NCBI GenBank assembly: GCA_937901225.1
Contig: CALCGX010000060.1
Coordinates: forward strand, 1-8,352
Source: an uncultured Bacteroidales bacterium
Lineage (GTDB): Bacteria > Bacteroidota > Bacteroidia > Bacteroidales > Paludibacteraceae
DNA: 8,352 bases
Reading direction: 5' to 3'
Position 1 is the first letter of the stretch. Each line of letters opens with the position of its first letter. Under the pieces are notes generated by a model. That model saw only the letters and a program-made list of their open reading frames with translations. It had not been told where the DNA came from and searched no databases. Made by a program: the position numbers and the translations under genes. Shown piece by piece: positions 1 through 7,091 of this stretch.

Positions 1-1059
1 CATATCAGCAAACAAAACGAGAGTGACAGTCTTGCCCTCATCTTCTTCATTCGTGCCAACGAGGCGTTCAAAGCTAGTGGCAAAGACTGGTACTACGCAC
101 ACACCCTATTGGATGTCAGCGAGTTCCGTACCTACCTCCACCACTTCTCTGAGGCAGACAGCATACTCCGTATTGCGCAATCCTACCAATTAGACAACTA
201 CTACCTCGCACGCTACAACGAGACCAAAGGCCTCTATTTCTACGAGCAACTCCAATACGATTCTGCCCTCTACTATTTCCACCAAGCCTTACACCTCTGG
301 GAGTATGAGGAAGATAAGTTCTACACCTACAAGAAACTCATGCAAGTCCATCTCGACATGGGCAACCAAGCAGCGGCTTTGCCTTACGCACAAATCATTG
401 TCGAGCTGTCCGCCGACCCCAACGACTTGGTCAATGCCTACTACTGCCTCATGCAAGATGCCAAGGCACGTGGAGATATAAATAAACTGAGCGCGTATGC
501 GCACGCGCGCCAAGATGCCAACGAACTCTTGATGCAGAGTGTCGGCAACTACAACGGCGCACAAACCCTATTAGAAGAGCATCTAGCCAACCCTTATCCC
601 TACCGCTGGGCATGGATCACGCTCCTATGTCTTATCGCAGCTTGTCTGCTATTGGTTATCGCTATCCTGCTGCACCGCCGATATGCAGCCCGTCGCCTGC
701 AAGTAGCTCATCATCAGATAGAAGACTTATCTATCAGCGCCCAACTCTCCTACATTCGTGCTACCTACCCACGCCCTCGCAAACAATGGAATGACTACAA
801 CGAGCTGAAGAAAGACTTAGACGTTCAGCTCCACGACTGGCTATCTCAACTGGAGACCTACCAACTCTCCAACCGCGAGAATGTCTTCTGTACCTATATG
901 CTCCTTTATCCCAACGCCTCGATGGAGGATTTAGCTGATTGGATGCACTACTCCGCCACAGGTGTCAGCACTTTCAAACGCCGCATCGCACAGAAGATAG
1001 GCATTCCCACCCGAGAATTGTATCATTTCCTATACGAGATGCTACAAAGCGAAAAATAA
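1..1059 (+). CDS. TPR-transmembrane-HTH regulatory protein, 5' truncated
   Basis: The frame is open from the first base, so the true start lies upstream of the window; 352 C-terminal residues are visible. An apparent start near 109 is a TTG inside the open frame and is not needed. Residues about 40-165 are helical, rich in Tyr, Ala and Leu, and read like TPR repeats (for example the stretch YDSALYYFHQALHLWE). A single hydrophobic segment follows at residues 203-224 (bases 607-672), bounded by HRRYAARR, so the TPR part is predicted periplasmic and the C-terminus cytoplasmic. Residues 289-345 (SNRENVF, then MEDLADWMHYSATGVSTFKRRI) look like a helix-turn-helix of the kind that ends many Bacteroidota TPR regulators. 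The family architecture suggests a membrane-bound transcriptional regulator; the regulated genes are unknown. The domain order is fairly clear, DNA binding is inferred. Confidence 0.8.
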   Translation, partial: HISKQNESDSLALIFFIRANEAFKASGKDWYYAHTLLDVSEFRTYLHHFSEADSILRIAQSYQLDNYYLARYNETKGLYFYEQLQYDSALYYFHQALHLWEYEEDKFYTYKKLMQVHLDMGNQAAALPYAQIIVELSADPNDLVNAYYCLMQDAKARGDINKLSAYAHARQDANELLMQSVGNYNGAQTLLEEHLANPYPYRWAWITLLCLIAACLLLVIAILLHRRYAARRLQVAHHQIEDLSISAQLSYIRATYPRPRKQWNDYNELKKDLDVQLHDWLSQLETYQLSNRENVFCTYMLLYPNASMEDLADWMHYSATGVSTFKRRIAQKIGIPTRELYHFLYEMLQSEK

Positions 1060-1136
1060 AAACTGTACATTTTTAATATAAACAATAGATAATCAATACA
1101 ATACTTTTTTGCAAGCAGTACAAACACCCAAACCTA

Positions 1137-1167
1137 TTGCAGCGTTTTATGAAAAGCAGTACCTTTG
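1137..1167 (+). promoter_or_regulatory. Predicted Bacteroidota sigma-ABfr promoter for the large repeat protein
   Basis: TTG at 1137-1139 (-33 element) is followed after 20 bases by TACCTTTG at 1160-1167, an exact match to the Bacteroidota -7 consensus TAnnTTTG. Transcription would begin around 1172-1176 and give a leader of about 130 bases before the ATG at 1307. It suggests that the downstream gene has its own promoter rather than depending on read-through from the regulator gene. Confidence 0.7.
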
Positions 1168-1198
1168 CAGCAAAATCCGCTATCTCTCCGCTGTCAAT

Positions 1199-1253
1199 TA
1201 CGGTAGATATACGGTACATATACGATAGATATACGTTAGATACACGATAGATA
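1199..1253 (+). repeat. Five tandem 11-bp repeats in the 5' leader
   Basis: The five units are TACGGTAGATA, TACGGTACATA, TACGATAGATA, TACGTTAGATA and CACGATAGATA, with no bases between them. Consensus is TACG(A/G/T)TAGATA; variation is concentrated at unit positions 1, 5 and 8. The array lies downstream of the predicted promoter and ends 53 bases before the start codon. The 11-base period is close to one turn of B-DNA, so each unit would present the same face. It could be a multi-site operator, a structured leader element, or a slippage-prone array; the sequence alone does not decide. Confidence 0.9.
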
Positions 1254-1306
1254 ACTATAGGAACACCATAAGAAACCCCAATGTATAACCTATAAATAAT
1301 AGCGAT

Positions 1307-1384
1307 ATGAAAACAATCAACTCCCTTCGCAGCAAACTTCTTGCTCTTACCCTCGCCCTCATGGCAGGTGTGTCAACCTTCGCG
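1307..1384 (+). other. Signal peptide coding segment
   Basis: A basic N-region (MKTINSLRSK) precedes a hydrophobic core (LLALTLALMAG) and a VSTFA cleavage site, giving predicted cleavage between Ala26 and Tyr27. There is no Cys after the site, so this is a type I signal peptide rather than a lipoprotein signal. The segment is about 51% GC by hand count (40 of 78), against about 33% (26 of 78) for the next 78 bases. Confidence 0.85.
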
Positions 1385-4300
1385 TATGAATTTGAATATG
1401 TGAATGATTTCCATATAAACGGCTTTGCTTATAAGGTATTGCCTTCCAATACGCTGTTTCCATATGGTTCTGCTGCGTTAATTGAAATAGCAGATTGCAA
1501 CAAAGATGTAGTTATTCCTAAATACGTTTCCTATGGAGATCGAGGATTTCATGTAACAACATTTGGAATAGGTTCTGTAGTTTTTACCAACGAAGCAAGT
1601 TCTGTCGTAGAGTCCATTACTATTCCTAAAACGATAGATATTATTAATAAAAATGCATTAGCAGGGTGCTCAAATCTAAAAACCGTGGTGGTTGATAGCG
1701 AAAATCCTTACTATGATAGTCGCGAAAACTGCAATGCTATTATCACAACATCTCAAAATCCATACATTACGCCTAACACCTTAATCGCAGGTTGCAAAAC
1801 TACTATTATTCCAAATTCTGTTGTCGAGATAGGAGAAAATGCTTTTTATGATTGCGAATCTTTGGAGACAATTACTATCCCCAACAGTGTAACTAAGATA
1901 GGAAAATCTACCTTCAATGCCTGCTCGACACTCTCTTCTATTACATTGTCCGAAAACCTTACTGCAATTGGCGATTGGGCTTTTGATGATTGCAACAACC
2001 TCAAGGAAGTGATTTGCTATGCTCCTCAACCTCCTACAATTAGCAAATATACTTTCTCTGATATTTCGCCAACTATATATGTTCCCGAAAATACTGTAAC
2101 AATATACCAAAACGCTCCTTATTGGATGACATTTGATATTCAACCGATACAACCTTCCTACAAATCCCAATGGTGTGACACATGGAATGTCATGTGGTTT
2201 GATGGTATGCGCTTTGATGAAACAGCAAGTACTTCTCAATATCGACTAGGAAAAGATACTATCATCGGTGATTATACATATAGCAAATTTACCTCAAGAA
2301 CTTCCGTGCGCTTCACGAGCGATAGGAAAGTATATGTCTATTATGAAGGTTTTGACGACAACGACCCATATACCGAAGATTTACCTACAGGCGAATATTT
2401 AGCATACGACTTCTCTGCTCAAGTAGGCGATACGCTGGAAGTCTTTTCAGGAAGCCATTCCTATACTACAGAGCAATGTGTTGTATATGATGTGCAAACA
2501 GATCCAGAAACCAATCTTCGTACCATAATGTTACATCCTCTATGTGTGGTAGATGGCGATGGTAATGTAGGAGTATCTGAAGAAGAAATAACATGGCTAG
2601 AAGGCGTTGGCTCACCTAATGGATTTTTAATTAGTACTCCTCCGACAGGAGGAGGTCTCTTTGCGCTCCTCTGCGCATATAAAGATGATGAATTGAAATA
2701 TACGGGTTCATATTATGAGCGTTTTGGTTGTGACTACAATGCAGGTGTTGTAAGCGAAGAACTCTTCCCTACATTATCTGGATTGCAACGAACAAGTTGT
2801 CGTGAATATTGCGAACAAGTTGACAATAAGACGCTAATGGAAGAATATACCAACCTAACAACGAGAACTGAGAATAATAGACCATACATCTATTGCTCGC
2901 CATTCTTGCTGCGTGAAGAAGATAATAAGATACTGATTTATAGTCGTTCTTTAAACAAAGACCTTGTATTATATGATTTCAATCTGCAAGTAGGAGATTC
3001 TTTGCCAATGCTATACATTGATACCGAAGCAAAAGATGATTGGATTGCAGATAGAGACATGGATATTTGGTATATAGTAGATTACCACAAAGATTTAGAG
3101 GGTAATATACTCCCAGCAGATACGCTGATTGTTACCGATGTTTCCGCTATCACCCTATTGGATGGCAAAGAATACAAGAAATGGACATTCAACAATGGTA
3201 TGGAGTATGTAGAAGGAATAGGTAGTTTTGGTAATAGACAATGGTCAGGCGATTTCTTCCAATTGATAGGTAATATGGACATTCCTGTTAGTTTGCATGG
3301 CGAACACCTAGTCTGCGTAAGTAAAAACAACAAACTCCTCTACCAAATGGACGATACAGAAATGGAACGCCTTGGCACGGAGTGCTTGTGCGAAGTAGAA
3401 ACTTCCTACAAATCCAAATGGTGCGACACATGGAACGTATTGGATCTAAAATACCGCACGATTAAGTACACCACTAAAGAAGATTTTGAAACTTGGCGTT
3501 ACTATCTTGCACAAGATACAATCATTAATAATTATACCTATACAGCCGTTACTCGTCAAACAACCAAAGTACCTGAAGGTGTTTATCCTTTTACTATTCC
3601 TGAACCAGAATATGTAGCCGCAGTTCGCTTTACAGAAGATAGTAAAGTATATATTTACTACGATAATACAGAGTATCTTCTATATAATTTTAATGTACAG
3701 CCAAGTGATGAATTGACCGTATTCGCAGGTATTAACCATTATCATAGCCATCATACAAATACAATCCGAGTTGATGAAGTGTTTGGTACCGAAATTTCTC
3801 TTAGTGTTTTTCCTGATTTCTATGGTGATGTAAGACCTACCTGTTATGGTGTCACCAAATGGGTAGAAGGTGTAGGCGATTTGTGTGGATTTATTACAGG
3901 TGCGGATTGCGGACTTTCAGAATATCAAACTGCTTTGTTGTGTGCATATAAAGACGGCAATACTGAATATACGACGGAATATGAAGAATATGCTGAATAT
4001 GGTTGTGAATACAATAGCGGAGAAAATAAGGAATATATCCTAACTCTTCCGGGCTTGCAACGAACAGTTTGCAATGAGTATTGTGGAGAAACCGAGGATG
4101 ATAATTCTGCTAATTTCACCTACAAGCAGACTTTTGATAGCATATTCTTTGAGAATGACAAACCATATATCCTTTGCAATGGTTATCTCCTACGCGAAGA
4201 AGATAATAAGATATTTCTTTATAGTCAAAGTCTGAATAAAGACATCGTGTTGTATGACTTCACGTTGGAAGTCGGCGACTCACTACCTGCTTACATTAAA

Positions 4301-6979
4301 GACTTCGACGGAACAATATACCCTGCTGACACATTTGTCGTTACAGATGTTTCTAATGTCACACTCCTTGATGGTAAGGAATACAAGAAATGGACATTCG
4401 ACAATGGTATGGAGTATGTAGAGGGTATTGGCATGTATGGCGGTCATCGCAACGGTGATTTCTTTGGATTGATTCAAGAAGTCGTTGTTCCATGTCACAT
4501 TGGCACACGCCTCGTCTGTGCAAGCCGTAACGGCAAACTCCTCTATCAAATGGACGATGCCGAAATGGAACGCCTTGGCACAGAGTGCTTGTGCGAAGTA
4601 GAAACTTCCTACAAATCCCAATGGTGCGACACATGGAATATATTAGTAAAAACTGGCAGTGTACATCCACCAGTTGAAGAAACTTATCGCTATCAGTTGG
4701 CGCAAGATACTGTTATTGGTAATTATACCTATATTGCTGTTGTTAGAAAAGCGATCAACGATGCTCTTGATGCACCTCGATATGTGGCAGCAGTTCGATT
4801 TACTGATGATAGAAAAGTGTATGTCTATTACGATAACGCCGAATATTTGTTATATGATTTCAACGTACAACAAGGTGATGAATTAGAAGTTTTTGCTGGT
4901 ATCAACAACTATACATCTGAAATCAAAACATACAAATGCACCGTGACAGGCATTGAACAATACGCATGTGTAGGGTGCCCTGCGACTATCACTCTGGAAG
5001 TACATAATCACCCTGATGATTTTAGAGAGTTCTATCGTCAAACCCAGTGGATAGAAGGAGTAGGTGATTTTAACGGATTTCTTAATGGCATAAATCATTA
5101 CATAGAAATGGATGGTGGCGGTTCGGAATATTTGCTTTGCGCGCACAGAGACGATGAATTAAAATACACAGGTCCTTTATACGAAGAATACGGTTGTGAG
5201 TATAACGCAGGACCTTTTAACGAAAAATTGTTAGGTACATGGAGAGTTGTAGGTGGAAATGAAATCATATCTATTTCTGATTCTATCATAGTATTCATAG
5301 GACTAACTCAAAAATATACTGCATCTGCCACTCAACTAACTGTGGAACGACTTTGGATTCCAGAAGAAGAATCTTATCGTTGGGCTAATTGCAACTATAC
5401 GCTTAGCAATGACACTTTGTGGATTGATAATTTTATGCCATTACTCGTTGCGACATACCCTCCTACATTTGGTCCGATAACCTTAGTAAAAGTAAAATAT
5501 GAAGACCTCTTCCCAACACTCTGGGGCTTGCAACGAACAAGTTGTACAAAGACTATAGGAGAAGATGAAGAGGGAACTGTTTGGGGATCGCGTTCATATT
5601 TAATGCAAGAAACACAAACCACTACTATTGATGGAAAGCAATACATAGTGTTTGGAGATGAATATGATAGATTTGCATTGCGCGAGGAAAATAATAAGAT
5701 ATTGCTTTATAGTTCAATATTGAAAAAAGACCTTGTATTATATGATTTCACATTGGAAGTTGGTGACTCTTTGCCTGCGCTCTATTATGAGTTGCGTGCA
5801 CACGACACTATGCATCAGTGGTTATACATTGGAGATATTGTGGACTATAATAAAGACGACGATGGAACAATATTGCCCACTGAGACTTTTGTTGTTACAG
5901 ATATTTCAACAATCACATTGCTCGACGGTAAAGAGTATAAGAAATGGACATTCGACAATGGTATGGAGTATGTAGAGGGCATTGGTAGTTTTGGTACTAG
6001 TTATGCGTGGAATGATTTTTACCAACTGATAGCCAATGGTCCGCTATATTCCGATGTTCATAGTCAACATCTCGTTTGCGTAAGCAAAAACGGCAAACTC
6101 CTCTACCAAATGGACGATGCCGAAATGGAACGCCTTGGCGCAGAGTGCCTGTGTGAATATAATAGTGGTCCTAAAAAAGACAATGCAAAGAACGGTAAGA
6201 TTGGTGGCAGACCAACGCCTACTCAATGGAATATGTTAGAAGTAGAAACCAAAGAGATGGACGGTACCCCAACCATCCTGCGTGCAGAGACTTTTAGCTA
6301 CACATTAGAAAATGACTCCATTGTCACTAATGGCAAAACTTTCTACCAACTTGCACGCCAATCTACCAAAGATACGGCTATCACCAAATCTTTTGTCGGA
6401 GCACTGCATTTCGGCGAAGATGAAGACAACCGCGTGTACTTCCTCCGTGACGGAATAGAGTACGTCCTCTATGACTTCACAGCGGAGCCTGGTGACACCA
6501 TCGAAATCTTTGCGGGTATCAACAACTACCCTCAAGAAACCACCTACACCCATGTCGTGGTTGATAAAGATACCACTGAAGATGGAGCTTGCAGAATGTT
6601 CCTAGAGGTTGTCTTTCCTGATGAAACCACCACAGCTACAAACGAAGAAAAAGTATGGTTAGCAGGCTTGGGATCTATTGACGGTATTGTGCACAATGCT
6701 GCCCAACGAACAAGCGATGCTCACGCCGCCCCAGCCAGAAGTGCCCTTAGCAGCGATACGCAAACCTCAGTCATGCTCTGCGCTTGGCGCGAAGATAGTT
6801 GCCTCTACACAACTAATCACCCCGAATACGACACTTTCGGCTGTGTATATAACCAAGACCCTACAGCGATAGAGAATCTTACCTCTCCATCTTCTTATCA
6901 AAAGATTATTCATGAGGGCACACTCCTTATCCTCCATGAAGGTAAAGTCTATAATGTAATAGGAATACAAATCAAATAA
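1307..6979 (+). CDS. Giant secreted BspA-like LRR protein with alternating A/B beta-rich modules
   Basis: An 1890-residue protein of unknown function. In order: signal peptide (residues 1-26), BspA/LRR_5-type leucine-rich repeats (about 68-280), then A1 (284-480), B1 (486-696), A2 (700-905), B2 (912-1097), A3 (1101-1302), a lipocalin-like insert (about 1308-1397), B3 (1401-1617), A4 (1639-1849) and a short C-terminal tail (1852-1890). A and B share a core of a YDF-x4-GD-x-L strand pair, a (V/L)EG(V/I)G turn and a closing LLCA/LVC segment, so they are probably ancient duplicates. BspA-type LRRs are known in surface proteins that bind host or microbial surfaces; a role in adhesion or sensing is inferred only. 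No catalytic motif was seen. The ATG at 1307 is supported by the signal peptide directly after it; the upstream region (CCTATAAATAATAGCGAT) has no Shine-Dalgarno, as is usual in this phylum. Base composition is mosaic within the gene. A stem-loop terminator follows. Confidence 0.92.
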   Translation: MKTINSLRSKLLALTLALMAGVSTFAYEFEYVNDFHINGFAYKVLPSNTLFPYGSAALIEIADCNKDVVIPKYVSYGDRGFHVTTFGIGSVVFTNEASSVVESITIPKTIDIINKNALAGCSNLKTVVVDSENPYYDSRENCNAIITTSQNPYITPNTLIAGCKTTIIPNSVVEIGENAFYDCESLETITIPNSVTKIGKSTFNACSTLSSITLSENLTAIGDWAFDDCNNLKEVICYAPQPPTISKYTFSDISPTIYVPENTVTIYQNAPYWMTFDIQPIQPSYKSQWCDTWNVMWFDGMRFDETASTSQYRLGKDTIIGDYTYSKFTSRTSVRFTSDRKVYVYYEGFDDNDPYTEDLPTGEYLAYDFSAQVGDTLEVFSGSHSYTTEQCVVYDVQTDPETNLRTIMLHPLCVVDGDGNVGVSEEEITWLEGVGSPNGFLISTPPTGGGLFALLCAYKDDELKYTGSYYERFGCDYNAGVVSEELFPTLSGLQRTSCREYCEQVDNKTLMEEYTNLTTRTENNRPYIYCSPFLLREEDNKILIYSRSLNKDLVLYDFNLQVGDSLPMLYIDTEAKDDWIADRDMDIWYIVDYHKDLEGNILPADTLIVTDVSAITLLDGKEYKKWTFNNGMEYVEGIGSFGNRQWSGDFFQLIGNMDIPVSLHGEHLVCVSKNNKLLYQMDDTEMERLGTECLCEVETSYKSKWCDTWNVLDLKYRTIKYTTKEDFETWRYYLAQDTIINNYTYTAVTRQTTKVPEGVYPFTIPEPEYVAAVRFTEDSKVYIYYDNTEYLLYNFNVQPSDELTVFAGINHYHSHHTNTIRVDEVFGTEISLSVFPDFYGDVRPTCYGVTKWVEGVGDLCGFITGADCGLSEYQTALLCAYKDGNTEYTTEYEEYAEYGCEYNSGENKEYILTLPGLQRTVCNEYCGETEDDNSANFTYKQTFDSIFFENDKPYILCNGYLLREEDNKIFLYSQSLNKDIVLYDFTLEVGDSLPAYIKDFDGTIYPADTFVVTDVSNVTLLDGKEYKKWTFDNGMEYVEGIGMYGGHRNGDFFGLIQEVVVPCHIGTRLVCASRNGKLLYQMDDAEMERLGTECLCEVETSYKSQWCDTWNILVKTGSVHPPVEETYRYQLAQDTVIGNYTYIAVVRKAINDALDAPRYVAAVRFTDDRKVYVYYDNAEYLLYDFNVQQGDELEVFAGINNYTSEIKTYKCTVTGIEQYACVGCPATITLEVHNHPDDFREFYRQTQWIEGVGDFNGFLNGINHYIEMDGGGSEYLLCAHRDDELKYTGPLYEEYGCEYNAGPFNEKLLGTWRVVGGNEIISISDSIIVFIGLTQKYTASATQLTVERLWIPEEESYRWANCNYTLSNDTLWIDNFMPLLVATYPPTFGPITLVKVKYEDLFPTLWGLQRTSCTKTIGEDEEGTVWGSRSYLMQETQTTTIDGKQYIVFGDEYDRFALREENNKILLYSSILKKDLVLYDFTLEVGDSLPALYYELRAHDTMHQWLYIGDIVDYNKDDDGTILPTETFVVTDISTITLLDGKEYKKWTFDNGMEYVEGIGSFGTSYAWNDFYQLIANGPLYSDVHSQHLVCVSKNGKLLYQMDDAEMERLGAECLCEYNSGPKKDNAKNGKIGGRPTPTQWNMLEVETKEMDGTPTILRAETFSYTLENDSIVTNGKTFYQLARQSTKDTAITKSFVGALHFGEDEDNRVYFLRDGIEYVLYDFTAEPGDTIEIFAGINNYPQETTYTHVVVDKDTTEDGACRMFLEVVFPDETTTATNEEKVWLAGLGSIDGIVHNAAQRTSDAHAAPARSALSSDTQTSVMLCAWREDSCLYTTNHPEYDTFGCVYNQDPTAIENLTSPSSYQKIIHEGTLLILHEGKVYNVIGIQIK
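1508..2145 (+). other. BspA-type (LRR_5) leucine-rich repeat block
   Basis: Residues about 68-280 carry repeated units of the form I-G-x-x-A-F-x-x-C-x-x-L-x-x-I-x-I-P-x-S-V. The clearest are IGENAFYDCESLETITIPNS and IGKSTFNACSTLSSITLSEN, followed by IGDWAFDDCNNLKEV. The first two or three units are degenerate. The block ends with the usual PPTISKYTFSD / IYVPENTV capping pattern seen at the end of such LRR arrays. The fold is a solenoid typical of secreted proteins in Bacteroidales and some parasites. Confidence 0.88.
2156..2746 (+). repeat. Module A1 (residues 284-480)
   Basis: Begins with SYKSQWCDTWNV and ends with ERFGCDYNAG. Internal landmarks are KVYVYYEGF, YLAYDFSAQVGDTLEVFSG, WLEGVGSPNGF and LLCAYKDDELKYTG. 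This is the first of four A modules and directly follows the LRR cap. Confidence 0.85.
2762..3394 (+). repeat. Module B1 (residues 486-696)
   Basis: Begins LFPTLSGLQRTSCREYC and ends MERLGTECLCE. Landmarks are LLREEDNKILIYS, LVLYDFNLQVGDSLP, VTDVSAITLLDGKEYKKWTF, GMEYVEGIGSFG and LVCVSKNNKLLYQMDD. Its core order (YDF, GDSL, EGIG, LVC) parallels that of the A modules. Confidence 0.85.
3404..4021 (+). repeat. Module A2 (residues 700-905)
   Basis: Begins SYKSKWCDTWNVL and ends YGCEYNSG. It carries VYIYYDNTEYLLYNFNVQ, DELTVFAGINHY, KWVEGVGDLCGFI and LLCAYKDGNTEYT. A short Tyr/Glu-rich stretch (TTEYEEYAEYGCEY) sits before its end. Confidence 0.85.
4040..4597 (+). repeat. Module B2 (residues 912-1097)
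   Basis: Begins LTLPGLQRTVCNEYCGE and ends MERLGTECLCE. At 186 residues it is the shortest B module: it lacks most of the segment between GDSLP and the DG-x-(I/L)-(Y/L)PADT motif that B1 and B3 have (about 30 residues including WYIVDYHKD in B1). Confidence 0.85.
4607..5212 (+). repeat. Module A3 (residues 1101-1302)
   Basis: Begins SYKSQWCDTWNIL and ends YGCEYNAG. Landmarks are VYVYYDNAEYLLYDFNVQ, DELEVFAGINNY, QWIEGVGDFNGFL and LLCAHRDDELKYTG. It also contains CTVTGIEQYACVGCP, adding three extra cysteines not present in the other A modules. Confidence 0.85.
5228..5497 (+). other. Lipocalin-like domain inserted between A3 and B3 (residues ~1308-1397)
   Basis: About 90 residues separate the A3 end from the B3 start, where the other cycles have only about five residues. 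The insert opens with LLGTWRVVGG, the G-x-W strand-start signature of small lipocalin-like domains common in Bacteroidota, followed by short alternating hydrophobic strands (IISISDSIIVFIG, YTASATQLTVERLW, NYTLSNDTLWIDNF, ITLVKV). Fold assignment rests on this pattern only; it could be an unrelated beta-sandwich. Confidence 0.55.
5507..6157 (+). repeat. Module B3 (residues 1401-1617)
   Basis: Begins LFPTLWGLQRTSC, but the second Cys of the B1/B2 pattern (C-x-E-Y-C) is missing. It contains ALREENNKILLYS, LVLYDFTLEVGDSLP, the YIGDIVDYNKD segment matching B1, GMEYVEGIGSFG, and LVCVSKNGKLLYQMDD, and ends MERLGAECLCE. After that it continues as YNSG, which matches the end of an A module rather than the usual VETSYKS linker. 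Confidence 0.85.
6221..6853 (+). repeat. Module A4, divergent (residues 1639-1849)
   Basis: Lacks the SYKS-WCDTW start and begins TQWNMLEVE. The core is kept: VYFLRDGIEYVLYDFTAE, GDTIEIFAGINNY, VWLAGLGSIDGIV, VMLCAWREDSCLYT and FGCVYNQD. An Ala/Ser-rich insertion (AQRTSDAHAAPARSALSS) lies before VMLCAW. Its DNA is GC-richer than the other modules (30 of 60 at 6421-6480, against 19 of 60 at 3661-3720), and it probably represents the ancestral terminal copy or an older lineage. Confidence 0.8.
6860..6976 (+). other. C-terminal tail, possible type IX secretion sorting signal
   Basis: The last 39 residues follow the pattern PTAIENL, a Ser/Pro linker, then YQKIIHEGTLLILHEGKVYN and VIGIQIK. This K-x-hydrophobic-x-x-G-x-L-x-I-x-x-x-G-x-x-(Y/F)-(N/D)-hydrophobic-x-G pattern matches the short C-terminal domains found on many secreted Bacteroidales proteins. 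Recognition by the Por/type IX machinery is inferred; no secretion gene is in the window. Confidence 0.6.
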
Positions 6980-7020
6980 ATCACAGCCAACGTATTTCTA
7001 CTAATCAATTTATTCATACA

Positions 7021-7054
7021 AAAATCGCCTATACCAATTGGTATGGGCGATTTT
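7021..7054. terminator. Bidirectional stem-loop terminator between convergent genes
   Basis: A 15-bp stem (AAAATCGCCTATACC at 7021-7035 against GGTATGGGCGATTTT at 7040-7054) has one T/G mismatch (a U-G wobble in the plus-strand RNA) and an AATT loop. T-rich sequence follows on the plus strand (CTTTTCT) and A-rich sequence flanks the other side, so it can act in both directions: for the gene ending at 6979 and the minus-strand gene ending at 7092. A smaller palindrome, ATAGAGGACTCTAT (7062-7075) followed by TTT, might add a second weak stop. Confidence 0.85.
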
Positions 7055-7091
7055 CTTTTCTATAGAGGACTCTATTTTGTTTGTACAATCG

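Noticed and set aside
1060..1110. Terminator after the regulator gene
   Set aside because: AT-rich but no convincing stem-loop followed by a T-run was found; read-through into the next gene remains possible.
1114..1162. Direct repeat AGCAGTAC (1114-1121 and 1155-1162) flanking the -33 element
   Set aside because: Eight bases and only two copies, partly overlapping the -7 element; not strong enough to call an operator.
1149..1250. 33-codon open frame starting MKSSTFAAKSAI through the 11-bp repeats
   Set aside because: Its ATG lies upstream of the predicted -7 element, so the likely transcript would not contain it, and its second half merely translates the tandem repeats.
1199..1253. CRISPR array
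   Set aside because: The units are 11 bp and directly abutting, with no spacers and no cas genes in view.
1281..1295. Four-codon upstream ORF (MYNL) in the leader
   Set aside because: Too short to judge, with no ribosome site; chance occurrence in AT-rich sequence is likely.
1781..2239. 152-codon minus-strand open frame inside the LRR region
   Set aside because: Antisense shadow of a convincing secreted protein; its translation is Cys/Arg/Ile-rich without domain pattern. Other minus-strand frames within 1307-6979 were dropped for the same reason.
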